This document shows, in pieces, positions 10,782 through 22,313 of a stretch of DNA of 64,000 nucleotides (position 1 is the first letter of the stretch; each line of letters begins with the position of its first letter). A model generated the notes under the pieces. It saw nothing but the letters and a program-made list of their open reading frames with translations, had not been told where the DNA came from and made no database searches. The position numbers and the translations under genes were made by a program. Origin of the DNA: Micropterix aruncella (lineage: Eukaryota > Arthropoda > Insecta > Lepidoptera > Micropterigidae); the NCBI GenBank assembly GCA_944548615.1, contig OX155967.1, positions 5,057,281-5,121,280 of the forward strand. The letters run 5' to 3'.

Positions 10782-11794
10782 GTTGATAATATTTGTTTTT
10801 TTTAAATAATTATTGTCGTTTTGTATTTTATCTTATATTTTATCTGACTTTTGGTTATTTTTAGTATTATTTTTACGGATTAAAAAAAAAGAAAAAATTT
10901 GTTACATTTATATTTAGATTCTTGTGTTTTAAACAATTAGGATTATTACATATCCAACTGTATTTGCAATTTTGGATGAATAAAAGACTATTGACTATTG
11001 ACTACAGACAGACAGACAGTCTGCAAATGATCTTAATCGTCTCGGTGGGGCTCAACATAGATATTTCCGTCTTCATCTCTAAAAAAACATTTAGCGCGTT
11101 CACAATACTTTGCCTCCTGGTCGCTTGGTGGATTAGGAAGTAAAAAATGACACATAAGGAAATGTGTTCGATGTATTCGGGTGTTCTGAAATTTGTTCGA
11201 GAGTTCCGACACTTTTTAATCGTCTTCGAACTGTCTTCATTGACTGATGTACCACTAACGATTCGCCGATTATATTTACGACTAATGTGTCCCTTCTCCT
11301 TGCACAATATTCCTTCATTGATTACCACTCAACAACCACCTACAAAAGATTCCATGGCTACAGATAATGAAAGCCCAATCAAACGCATCATTAGGTCAGC
11401 TTCTTGGCAGATGGCATAACGACCATCGCGCTTTGTTGCCGTAATGAATATAATACAATTATCCCGCCATTGCGCGACGAGTTTCGCTATTGTTTGCTTC
11501 AAAATGGGAAACGTATATCATCCATCATTATTTGATGCGATGTGAGTTATCATTAGGTAACATATTATATACTTGCTAGAGAAATTCTCATATTTCGGCA
11601 GAATTCAAGGCTTTTTCATAGTCTGTAAACGCCATGAACAGTATCTTGCAGAGAATAAAAATAGTTTTATTGACTGTAAGACACTGTTCATGGTGTCTTA
11701 AAGCTTCTTTACTTCACGCTGCTGTCCATCTATAAAATGGAAGTAGCGATGTACATTCGCAGAAATCTCGCCGAATTTAAAGTTAATATTGTGT
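10782..11794. other. unassigned; short CAGA microsatellite and weak open frames
   Basis: ACAGACAGACAGACAG lies near 11004. Overlapping open stretches of about 100 codons on both strands (11002-11419) look compositionally ordinary and I do not recognise a domain. GCCATGAACAGT near 11630 and ACTGTTCATGG near 11684 form a loose inverted repeat. Confidence 0.25.
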
Positions 11795-11847
11795 ATACCC
11801 GCTATGATCATTGTGATTTTATATTAAATCACAATGATAATGGGTAT
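11795..11847. repeat. imperfect palindrome
   Basis: ATACCCGCTATGATCATTGT with AAATCACAATGATAATGGGTAT form a stem of about 22 bp around a TATATT loop. A further half-copy (TGATCACAATGATAGTGGGT) follows at once. Confidence 0.65.
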
Positions 11848-12012
11848 GCACGTGATCACAATGATAGTGGGTATGTATGTGATTTTATATAAAATCAACG
11901 CCACTATCTAACGAAGCAAGCTACATTAGGTGAGTTTGCATTATCGGTTCACAACATACGCAACGATCACTCGACAATTTCAATCAGTTGGTGTGTTTAA
12001 GAACCGCCTTAA

Positions 12013-12026
12013 GGGGGGGGGGGGGG
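12013..12026. repeat. run of 14 G
   Basis: Homopolymer G tract in otherwise AT-rich DNA; sequencing length may be uncertain. Confidence 0.9.
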
Positions 12027-12323
12027 AGCCTGGTTTAGTATTTATTATAATAGGGTTCCAAACAGTTTGTAGCTTATTTTTTTTAAAACGTCCCTTGTAC
12101 TAGGTTCGTTCTGACCAGATCGATTTAAACTCTATCGGATACGACTCTCTTCGCCTGCGGCGAGTTGCATACGATCATGCACGTGTTTACTGGCCCAAAT
12201 AGATTATATGTGTAACTATGCTCACACTAGATCTCACATTTTGTTGGCGGAGCCGTTCTCCTGCACGGATATTGTGCGGATGGCACTGCCGGCGCGAACC
12301 GTTTGACACCTAAACGCGCTACT

Positions 12324-12615
12324 GGGCTCGATTGCGTTTCTCTTGAACTAAAATCGGATTTAGTTCATGTGAACGAGACAGAGCAATACGTCAGAGCGGA
12401 ATGTGAAATAACGGGTGTCACTTTCCGCATTGAAACTACCCACTGAAGATAAATTAGCTAATTCTAACACCGCACTAAATGTGTTCAAACTTATTCGGGC
12501 GTCTATAAGTTCGACAGGTAGTCTTGGTGCGGGCAAATCGACGTTACTTCATTTCATATTCCGTTCTAACGTATCGCTCTGTCTCGTTCAGTTGAACTAT
12601 GTTCCTATTTGAGTT
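12324..12615. mobile_element. MITE F copy, right end truncated
   Basis: Begins GGGCTCGATTGCGTTTCTC like the copy at 63530, contains the inverted GAACGAGACAGAGCAATACG and GTATCGCTCTGTCTCGTTCA blocks and ACTACCCACTGAAGATAAA, and stops after TTGAGTTCACAAAGAAA. The 65-codon plus-strand open frame inside it recurs in the 63.6-kb copy and is part of the repeat, not a gene. Confidence 0.7.
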
Positions 12616-12949
12616 CACAAAGAAAAAAATAAAAAATAAATATAATAAGCTCTTTGGAACCCTATTAAAATAAATACTGTCAGGCACAGCTGTTATGTGC
12701 ATAGCTGTTATTATGCGCTGCGAAACAAAAACTGTTTATTTTTTATTTTTTTAAAAGAGTCGTTTTTTACATCCTGTCGAAGCGTATTGGTGAAAATAAA
12801 AAAAAAACGGAATTTCACGCCGTAATAACCTGTTTGAAAAAAAATGTACGAACCGAATACCTACGTAAAGATTTACGAGATACATAAGAGATAGGTGCTC
12901 CTCCGTATTCTAGGGTTACACATTGTTGTGCTGATCTATTTATTTTACA

Positions 12950-13137
12950 TTTGAGCACTTTACGTATTCTATGAAACTCGAAACGACAAAACGATTCTAA
13001 CAATACCACACACTTCTAAATCGGTTCAAGCGTCTAAAAGATATGATGGAATAAAGAAACGGAAAACATACATAGGTAGGTACATGAATCCTAAACACAT
13101 AACATTCCTCCATTTGGGCAGTCATATAATAAATTCC
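12950..13137 (+). repeat. repeat A, 3' half
   Basis: Contains CACACTTCTAAATCGGTTCA, GGAATAAAGAAACGGAAAAC and TTTGGGCAGTCATATAATA, the right-hand blocks of repeat A (full copies at 51485-51900 and 52257-52675). The left half is absent. Confidence 0.65.
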
Positions 13138-13359
13138 TAAGAACCTAAAACGGTGATTTAAAAATCGGTATTTTTTTGTGGAGAGTAATAATTGACACTT
13201 TGTATAATTTATTTCACTAAATTAATATTTCAAATACTTCTCTTTGTACTCGTCCCACCAGGTTTATTCCTGACGGCTGCAAAGAGGAATAATGAAAAAT
13301 AAACCAAAATGTCAAATGGTGACTGAATTCAGGGTTGGAAGAGATTGTCGTATAATAAT

Positions 13360-13927
13360 GGGAGCTAATGGGCCCTTGCTGAGTTGGACACGAAGACCCA
13401 TTTGTTCGGGGTCGGTCACACCCATCCGGGTAAGACTCTGGCCTTAGGGTTAGTTTCCCCCAGGAGTCAACCTTCTGGCGCTCCTGGGCGGTCTGCGCAC
13501 CGTGCGGCGTAAGCCAATCGATTGTGCATTCTGACTAACAGTCAAGAGAGTCTGGAAACCGTACTCCTATAGAGCGGGAGTAGTCGTTGACCTTACGGCG
13601 ACTGCTCTTGAAACGACCATCGGATACCCGATTCCATGTGAAAGCCGGACAAAGAGGACCGCGCAAGCGACCTCGAACTCGTAACCAGTCAGGGACCGGA
13701 GTAATCTGGTCGCAACTGAAAGTAAGGGCGCGAGTGCCAACCCGCTGGGTAACATACTTGGCTATCTCGCGAATAAGGCGTTGGCCTCTTACGGGCATGT
13801 GGCGGAGCTTGACGGTGGACTGTTTTGTCCTAAGTCTTCTGCGCTCACCTCATGGGAGACAGAAAGATCATATTTCGTTAAAACTTCCTGAGGTGACGGG
13901 TTTGTCCGTTGTAGTTGACAGCTCTAG
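13360..13927 (+). mobile_element. repeat C copy with 15-bp target duplication
   Basis: A GC-richer 568-bp unit beginning GGGAGCTAATGGGCCC and ending GTAGTTGACAGCTCTAG. It is flanked by TTGTCGTATAATAAT (13345-13359) and TTGTCGTATGATAAT (13928-13942), a 15-bp duplication with one mismatch. Two more copies, nested, lie at 32441-33778. Long, variable-length duplications point to target-primed reverse transcription, but there is no poly-A or simple tail. Open frames on both strands match no family I recognise. Confidence 0.7.
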
Positions 13928-14089
13928 TTGTCGTATGATAATAAACACGCCTATTGTGAAATGTCACAACAAAGAGTATTCACAAACTGTTTTTTACGAC
14001 AATTCCTACGATTTGGCGATTTACATTAAAAACGCCGCATTCTCGTTATTTGAGAGCAAGGGGTCACGGCACGTACCCTATGACATGTG

Positions 14090-14245
14090 GGATGACATAA
14101 AGATTCTAACATTACCACACATTTATAAATCAGTTCAAGCGTTTAGAAGTTATGTTGGAATAAAAAAACGGAAAATATACATACATGAATCCTTAGCATA
14201 TAAGACTCTTTTTGGGCAGTCTTGTAATAGAACACACAATAAAAG
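14090..14245 (+). repeat. repeat A, 3' half
   Basis: CACATTTATAAATCAGTTCA, GTTCAAGCGTTTAGAAGTTA and TTTGGGCAGTCTTGTAATAG are diverged versions of the right-hand blocks of repeat A. It lies shortly downstream of repeat C. Confidence 0.6.
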
Positions 14246-14533
14246 TTAAATTCATCGTACTCATTATCACTATTTATTAATGGCCCAGTATTTTAATTGG
14301 TGTTGCTATTCTTGTCATTGAGATATTATGTGGGCACTGGTGTTTTCAATAATAGCGCTAACGCGTTAGTGAGAGTTGCAAAAATTACTCCGTAATTTTT
14401 AATTTATGCATGCACATTGAATACTCGCGCGTTTCTATCTTATTCTATGATGGCACCTCGAGCATACTGTACGGATGTGACTTAAATATTTACGATATGG
14501 AAGCTATGTACTTTTTTAACGTTGCAACGCTCC
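14246..14533. other. unassigned AT-rich spacer
   Basis: Nothing recognised between repeat A and the hAT remnant. Confidence 0.3.
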
Positions 14534-15310
14534 CAGGGGCGTAGCTACCGCCGTATCTGCCGTATCAATTATACGGGGCCCCCGGGCCACGGGGGTCCCC
14601 AACCTGACCTGACCGGGTGACCTGAGTAGTATGTTCGAAATATTACAACCGGAGAAACTCCTGTCTCCTTCAAACGAAGAGATATTAAACGCTTCCGGAA
14701 AACCGTCGGCTAAATACAGGAAAGACATCTCAGTTATTCTTTATGACCAATTAAAGGCTCTAAAAACATGCTTAAAATTTGAAATTCAAAAAATTCATTC
14801 CATTAAGGAACTCATTGAATTATTGCTGATAAAATTCAATAGTCTTGCATCCAGTTTTCCGGAGGTAATAACAGCATGCTTTTTATTCTTGACCCTTCCA
14901 GTTACAACTGCAACTGCTGAAAGAAGTTTTTCAAAATTAAAAGTGATAAAAAATTACCTAAGAACTTCGATGGGACATGAACGCCTGTCAGACCTGTCAC
15001 TATTGTCCATAGAGGCATAAACTTTAGAAAAAGTAATGTCATCATCAGCTATAAATTATTTAATAAATCAGTTTGCCGAAAAAAAGGCAAGGAGAGTGTA
15101 TATTTAATTTGAATTGTTTGTAAAAATTTTGAAAAAAGTGACAGATAGATAATTATGATGAATTAATATTTCTATTAATTTTATGCAAACATTTTTTTTT
15201 CTTTTGTGAGAAATCTTTACCCTTCCTAAAGGTCCCCAAACAAATTTTTATACGGGGCCCCGCCAAGGCACGGTCCCCTTGAACGTCCTGCCGCTCGGCG
15301 CCCAAACGTT
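14534..15310 (+). mobile_element. hAT-like DNA transposon remnant
   Basis: The left end reads CAGGGGCGTAGCTACCG, a hAT-type terminus. The second copy at 49590-50290 ends GCACGCTACGCCACTG, its inverted partner. Both copies keep the same internal parts: the GACCTGACC run, the C-terminal transposase frame, and a right sub-terminal TACGGGGCCCCGCCAAGGCA. The exact right end here is diverged. The element is an internal-deletion derivative of an originally larger transposon. Confidence 0.75.
14631..15020 (+). pseudogene. hAT transposase, C-terminal dimerisation part
   Basis: The 129-codon frame ends with the hAT C-terminal dimerisation signature: PVTTATAERSFSKLKVIKNY then LRTSMGHERLSDLSLLSIEA (about residues 88-129). 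Preceding residues (SIKELIELLLIKFNSLASSF) fit the region just upstream of that domain in zinc-finger MYM-type hAT proteins. A hAT transposase is normally 500-700 residues, so the zinc-finger and most of the RNase H-like catalytic fold are missing and it cannot transpose. The ATG is internal to the ancestral protein. A diverged copy with frame breaks is at 49640-50040. Confidence 0.8.
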
Positions 15311-15352
15311 GCTGTACTGATAGTGTGTGGATGGTCTTTTGATTAGCGTATG

Positions 15353-16565
<1,213 letters not shown>

Positions 16566-16819
16566 TTATTATTATAAATCATGATACACAAATAAACTCC
16601 TAGTTTCTATAATAGATGAACTGTCGATTTAAAGATATATTTTAATTTGATAATTTCAGCTTATTATTTAACGACTGTCACAATACTTGAATATACAAAG
16701 AATGTATTATATATTCATTCTTTTGTCGGTAGAAAAGTCCAAAACAAAAAGATATTGTAGATGATTTTCAACTTAGGTTTTTGGACAATGATTTGAAAGT
16801 AGTCATAAAATATATCTAA

Positions 16820-17770
16820 CAAGTAAATATATTAAAAGGAATAAAAAACACGACTGCCGTTACAAAAGGTGAACTACTGTATTTAATTTTTTTCGTTTTT
16901 TTTTAAAATAAATATTTGTGGTTAATTTATTTATTCATATAGATACATATATATTTTTTCGGAATGTACTCAATCAGACCCTTCATTTGCCACTAAACAC
17001 GATATACTTACATATGTTAATTTATTGACATTTGAAGATTCTCACGTATCCAGGACGTAATCCCTTTGAAGCCATGGTACCACCACCAGCTATTTAGTCG
17101 GAAAGACATTTCGATAATCTGCCGCATGAGGATCGGACATTGCTCCACCCCATCGCACCTCCACCGTAGCGATTGTGGACACGGGGATTGCACGCTGGAC
17201 CATCTATTCTTTAACTGTCCCATCCTCAATAATTATCCGAGTTTTATCCCAGACCTTATAACGTATAACGTCCAACTCCCTCTATGTGTTCTCCACTTGT
17301 TATCCCTAAACTCTCCAAAAATATATAAAGTAATATGTAAATTTATTTCTATTAATAATATTTCTGTATAGTCTAATAGCATATTTCACATCCTTTACTT
17401 GTTTGTATCATCCCCAATAACCATGTTTTATGCTATATGTACCTACATTTATATAAATAAGTATCCCTTGTTTCAGTATTGTGCCGTCTTATACATAACA
17501 AACTAACTTAGATGCCCTCCGAAAACGACTTGGCAGAAAAGCACCGACTATCGGTGATTGCCATAAAGTAACAAGAAGAAGAAGAAGGTCATTTGAAGAT
17601 TTGGACATTTAGAGAACTATTTACTTGGTGACAGTTAAGGTACCCTATGCTACTCAGAATGACGGTTTAGAAGTTATAGTAGAATAAAGAAACGGAAAGC
17701 ATACATAGATGAGCTCTAAACACATTACACTTCTTTTTTGTTAGGTAAAAAGACATAAGTTCACTGAAAG
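16820..17770 (+). repeat. repeat A, full-length copy split by a LINE
   Basis: Left part (16820-17040) holds AACACGACTGCCGTTACAAA, GTTAATTTATTGACATTTGA; the right part (17590-17770) holds TTTGGACATTTAGAGAACTA, ATAAAGAAACGGAAAGCATA. The sequence is colinear with the copy at 52257-52675 once the LINE at 17041-17589 is removed. Confidence 0.75.
17041..17589 (+). mobile_element. LINE 3' end (I/R1/Jockey-like C-terminus) with 12-bp target duplication
   Basis: Bases 17066-17371 encode WYHHQLFSRKDISIICRMRI and then GHCSTPSHLHRSDCGHGDCT-LDHLFFNCP, the cysteine/histidine-containing C-terminal motif of I/R1/Jockey-type ORF2 proteins. The 3' end is an AAG repeat (17571-17587). CATTTGAAGATT occurs on both sides (17029-17040 and 17590-17601), a clean target-site duplication within repeat A. 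Strongly 5'-truncated, so no RT or endonuclease remains. Confidence 0.85.
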
Positions 17771-18225
17771 AAGACCGGGATTATAGAAATTATAACGCGG
17801 GCGAAGCCGTGGGTATAGCTTGTCGTGAAAGTAATAGATGTTTATTTTATGACCGACTAATGAAGACAATATGGTGAAGCGAATCGAATATCACACTTAT
17901 AAGATATACCAAGGCACGCGGAGACTATAAAAACCAACTACCACGTAATGGGGGTCTCACGCATTTCTTGCGGCTAGACTAGCCTCATTAGACTAGCGTC
18001 GTGATCTATGCAAATTTGGTTAGCTACCAAAAATGGAAAATGTTTTTAGATATATACACAGAACAAACAAACAGCTAAGGTTGATCTGTAACAACTAAAA
18101 GAAAACAATGTTTTAATTAGAGGAAAACAATGTGTTAAACAATAAATAATAATGTATCACGGTTTTTAACGATGGACTTTTGACACGGGGTAGAAAAGAT
18201 GGTACTTATTAGAGCGCCTTAAAAG
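17771..18225. other. unassigned; Helitron-like scrap at its left edge
   Basis: ACGCGGGCGAAGCCGTGGGT near 17793 resembles a Helitron 3' sub-terminal hairpin, but it is followed by ATAGCTTG, not CTAGT. The rest is unrecognised. Confidence 0.3.
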
Positions 18226-18850
18226 ATGAAAAAGACAAAAAAAAAATACGTGTGGCACTTGGGGACTGCCGCGGTAAAGCTATTGCATAGCATTTTTAAC
18301 AACTTATGCAATTATAATTATTTATTTATTTTATTTATGCTGTATGAAGAATTTTTTCTGATATCAGATAACTGCGCTCTATCGGAAAACGTTGAAATTA
18401 TTCCAAATCGATTCGGAATAATTTAAACGTCTTCCGATAGAGCGCACGAATTTTATTCGATAAAGCAAAAAAAACTATATATTACTCTTTGGCTATTCGA
18501 AAAAAATCGTAGATAAAAAGATAGAAAATTAAATTATCTTTAAAATGGTGCAGGTTTCATAAAGATAGTATTTGCGTAGTAGTCGTTTTTGTGTTCGGTT
18601 AGACCTAATTTCACAAATTAATTACACTATGTAATATAAACAAAATCCAAATTATTCAAAGCTAAGAATATTAGGAAAATGTTCTTGTTTCACATATATT
18701 TTTTTCGAATCGTAAGCAGTACTCGTTTAGACGTAATTATCAGTTTAAAATAATTCATTTTCGTTAACAAATTTCATCATTCGGTCGCCGCGCTGGCCTA
18801 GGCCCGCGATAAAAGCTATGCAATAGCTTAAAATATTTTTGTAAATATAC
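18226..18850. mobile_element. possible inverted-repeat element containing a strong hairpin
   Basis: AAAGCTATTGCATAGC near 18275 and GCTATGCAATAGCTT near 18818 are inverted repeats about 530 bp apart, each next to a CCGCGG/CCCGCG motif. Between them TGCGCTCTATCGGA (18373) and TCCGATAGAGCGCA (to 18446) form a further stem with AAATTATTCC/GGAATAATTT in the inner part. Suggestive of a foldback DNA element; target duplication not found. Confidence 0.4.
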
Positions 18851-19036
18851 AAATAAAACCACAAAAAAAGTTTCGACAATGGTTCACATTAATTTCCTTT
18901 AGACAGTGCGGCGATTGCTGTTGATGAGGGTGAACTGCTGATGCGGGCAAAAATTGGGAGATTGCCTAAAAGCAGTCTCCCAATTTTTAATTTATTTGTT
19001 TTCTCCTACATATTATTTTTCATTAATATAGAGTAT

Positions 19037-19535
19037 TAACTTGCTCAATGCCTTACTACGTTTTGACAGCTAGGATTTCATTACAAAGTGCAAACTGTAG
19101 ATGGCACCCATAGTTCCAAACATTGATTAATCTTCTCTTAAGTCGAGTGGCCCGATAGATGGCGCTCTTAACTAGCCGTTAAAATAAAAAATCTTAAAAC
19201 AAAATAATAATATATTAACAAACGAATTTTTAATCCCAGCTCTTCTTATTTTAAAATTATTTAACCAATATATCAATTGATTTAGTATATGCATTACAAA
19301 ATCCCCTTTAAGGTTCCAATAGACTAATAGAGGCGTTCTAATGTCTCCGTGTTAGTTCTGTTATGTAATCAGTAAAAATGCAACAGATGGCACTAATACG
19401 TTGAATGATATTATTGTTATCACTGATAACAATAATAACATTCAAATTATTGGGTTTCAGCGCTCACCTGCATTTCACCATTTCGAAAAGGTTGCCAAAT
19501 CGTAGTATGGAGTTGAGCAATATTCTGGTATGCTA
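19037..19535. mobile_element. MITE D, near-complete copy
   Basis: Left end ACTTGCTCAATGCCTTACTACG and right end CGTAGTATGGAGTTGAGCAAT are inverted repeats. Internal blocks GATAGATGGCGCTCTTAACT, AATAGACTAATAGAGGCGTT and CAGATGGCACTAATACG are shared with the other copies. Contains an internal palindrome TTGTTATCACTGATAACAA. Non-coding. Confidence 0.75.
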
Positions 19536-20480
19536 CACTTCAATGTCAATGTTGACGTTTATAGAACGGTAATAGCTGTGCAGCCTTAGGTAGTCATAGC
19601 TAGTTTAGCGATTACGTCGTTTCTCGTCTTGTCAAAATGAGTACCGACATAATATTTAGTATGGATGAACAACAATACTGTACTTTCACTGCCACTTTTT
19701 AGAATACAAAATCACTGCTATTATTTTCCTCTGCTAGTTCTCCCAAATCAGGTCGCAATTATATCATTGCGCAATCCAAGATTCAAAAGAATATATCATT
19801 GTAGATCGTATTAGACGAGGATAAGTTCAAAAGTCACCGGTAGAAAGTGATAGCAGATATGCCATTAATCACACGTCGTAATCCCGGCTTGGGCGCACAA
19901 AAGAAGACACACCACGAAAGTTCGATGCGGTAATGAGTGATGATAACCACTTTGTATTTACTGCGGGTTACTTATTGGTTATATGGTGTCCTGGTAGACG
20001 GGTCGGTAAGTATGTGATAATAAAATTAAAAGTACCACAAAAAAAGCTTTTTTTTACATTAGAGCCTTTATACTTAGCTTTAAATGTTACATCCCATCCC
20101 GTTCCGGGTTCTAATACATGGTAATTTTTCGAGCCCAGGATTGTTTCGGTTTCTGCCATCCCTCTTTGCTATTGTCATCACTGCCAATCTTGTCCGCTAT
20201 GCACAAGCTCGGCTTGCTTAGCCCGGCGAAGACGCGGTATAAAAAGGGTACGTCGAAATTGCGGAGGGTCATGATGACCCTGTATTTCATCTTTTTGTAC
20301 CTATTAGTATGAAATAACAAACGATCCTGATATCCGTCTATACATCATTGATAAGATAGGTTCTGGAGTATGGATCAGTGATTTGGAATCCGCTTTACAG
20401 TATTCACAGCGATAAAATTATAAGAGTCCAAATGCTGTTGAACAGATGTGACATCAGGAATACTCTGAAAGTGACATCAG
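19536..20480. other. unassigned sequence
   Basis: Several 60-70 codon open frames overlap on both strands at 19933-20320 but none shows a recognisable domain. This could be unique intergenic DNA. Confidence 0.25.
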
Positions 20481-21045
20481 GAATACTTATGTAGAGCGGC
20501 TTTCTCACTTCAACCTAATAGACTTAAAAACACTACATAGGACTATTACTGATATAACGTGTCTTCATAAGCTTTTGCAAAATCGACTAAACAGCCCAGC
20601 TAATATAGAAAAAGTTCAATATCGTGTGCCACCGCGACTAATGAGGAGCTCTCAAACATTTTCATCACTTGCAATAGCACCTTCGCGTCGAATAGAATGT
20701 GTCGCGTTTTTGATAAATCATGTAAAGTATTCGATGTATTTTATGATTCTATTAATTTAATTAAAGATTCGATCACACCTAGCCTATTTCCTACTTCTTA
20801 AGATTTCACTAACTGCCATCCTAGTGTACTGTATTATATTACTATTTATTATACCATACTATTATATTATATCATGTTATGTATTATAAATATTATTTAA
20901 TTAAAGATTCGATCATACCTAGCCTATTTCCTACCTCTTGAGATTTCACTAACTGTCATCGTAGTGTACTGTATTATATGACTATTATATTATACCATAT
21001 ACTATTACATATTATTATATTATATCATGTTATGTATTATTATTC
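20481..21045 (+). mobile_element. LINE 3' end with duplicated 3' UTR segment
   Basis: Bases 20492-20720 read YVERLSHFNLIDLKTLHRTI then CLHKLLQNRLNSP, IEKVQYRVPPRLMRSSQTF and APSRRIECVAF, the usual end of Jockey-like RT proteins (RR-x-x-x-DL-x-x-L-x-KLL-NG ... F-x-VP-x-R). Frames change near 20570. Downstream two 140-bp units (starts 20761 and 20901, each TTAAAGATTCGATCA...) repeat in tandem. Confidence 0.65.
20761..21043. repeat. two 140-bp direct tandem units
   Basis: TTAAAGATTCGATCACACCT at 20761 and TTAAAGATTCGATCATACCT at 20901 start near-identical units (CCTAGCCTATTTCCTAC, AGATTTCACTAACTG, GTGTACTGTATTATAT). They follow the LINE coding end and may be its variable 3' UTR. Confidence 0.85.
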
Positions 21046-21435
21046 ATACTTCCAATTTGCTTTATGTATCTCTTTCTCGAACTTACCTAATAAGTTACCT
21101 TATTAGGTAAATAACGTACCTTATAATTACTTTCTTACCGTTATATTATTATTTGCCTTATTACTTTTTTTCCACTATCAACGTATTCAAGTAATTGTTC
21201 ATTTCTATATTAATTTGAAATGCATGCATTGTAAACTATTCATAGGATAGTAAATTTGTTTTATTTAAATATGTTTTAAAAATACTAGTATCATGTATTT
21301 ACATGTACTATAAAATAAAATAATTGCTTGACGGTCCCTTGAGTGCATACTCATTAATAGGACCAATTAAGTAATGACTACGAATAGCAATTTTGAGGGT
21401 GGTACTTCATGTAAGGTGTACTTAAGTCACAGTAT
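21046..21435. other. unassigned; small palindrome at 21078
   Basis: TTACCTAATAAG / CTTATTAGGTAA around a TTAC centre (about 21080-21107). Nothing else recognised. Confidence 0.35.
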
Positions 21436-21710
21436 ATCGGCCTGGTGGCATAGTGGATAGGTGACCTGATCTTAAATTACAAGGTTCCGTTTTCGATTCC
21501 CGGCTGGAACGCCATTTTCCGTTGGGATAAAATTAACGGTATTGCATTTTAATTCTGTCGAGCGAATGTAATAACAAGACTAACACTTACACATATATTA
21601 CGAGCACATATGCATATAAACACTTCATAGTAGGGTTGGTTGTAAGAGATTATCACATGTTAACAATGCAAGCTATTGTGAAATCTCAAAATAAAGATAA
21701 GAAATAAACA
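21436..21710 (+). mobile_element. tRNA-derived SINE
   Basis: TGGCATAGTGG near 21446 fits an A box and TTTCGATTCCC near 21492 fits a B box at tRNA-like spacing. Downstream is a tRNA-unrelated body with TGTAAGAGATTATCACATGT and an A-rich end near 21690-21710. The head does not fold as a complete tRNA (the acceptor is not paired), so a SINE is more likely than a tRNA gene. RNA polymerase III would be the expected transcriptase. Confidence 0.65.
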
Positions 21711-21734
21711 GCTGTATGTCTTATTATCTAACTG

Positions 21735-22308
21735 AATTATTTTATTTTATTTTTATTTTATTTTATTTTATTTCTGGAAACATACAGCCGAATACAATTG
21801 AAACGTGTGCATAAACATAATGTAGAAAAAGAGAAAAACATTACGCCGATAATCGTTTCCTATGAAATTAACAGATTTCCGCATATTACACATTTGGATT
21901 TCGGCATATTAAACTTAAAAATTTATTGTAAAATAAACTAAGTACATGTTAAATAGAAAATTAAAATAGAAAACCGATGGGAGAGGTAGGGAATTGGAAG
22001 TGATTAAGAAGAAGGAGTTAGACGATGGTATGTGTATATGTATATAGATATAAATAAAGATATAAATAGGTCTTATAGTGGGTATCTATATACAGATATT
22101 TATTGATGTTTATAGATATTTTTAGATATATAATAAATATTTATAAATATTTGTAGTAGCTACTGATATGTTGCATGAAAATTATATAACTAAGAAAGAT
22201 AGATGTTAACAAGCTCGTTAGGTGCAACTTTACTATTATACTATATAATATGATATAAGATATTAAACAAAATGTACTATATTGTAATATAATGCAAAAG
22301 AATAATAA
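21735..22308 (-). mobile_element. probable LINE 3' UTR and tail, AT-rich
   Basis: A TTTTA-repeat run at 21739-21770 followed by TTTCTGGAAACATACAGCC looks like the 3' tail and UTR of a minus-strand LINE; no coding part follows before the BEL/Pao insertion. The part 22030-22308 is TATA-rich simple sequence. Confidence 0.4.
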
Positions 22309-22313
22309 TATAA

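Noticed and set aside
11002..11419. Possible transposase-like frames on both strands
   Set aside because: No catalytic motif or family signature could be identified.
13440..13540. tRNA-like A and B boxes on the minus strand of repeat C
   Set aside because: TGGCTTACGCCG and GGTTGACTCC are at suitable spacing but lie in the middle of the element, not at its 5' end, and differ from consensus.
13587..14249. 220-codon plus-strand open frame
   Set aside because: It runs from repeat C through unrelated DNA into a repeat A fragment, so it is a chance join of repeats.
21440..21510. Functional tRNA gene
   Set aside because: A and B boxes are present but the acceptor and anticodon stems do not pair properly and a SINE-like body follows.
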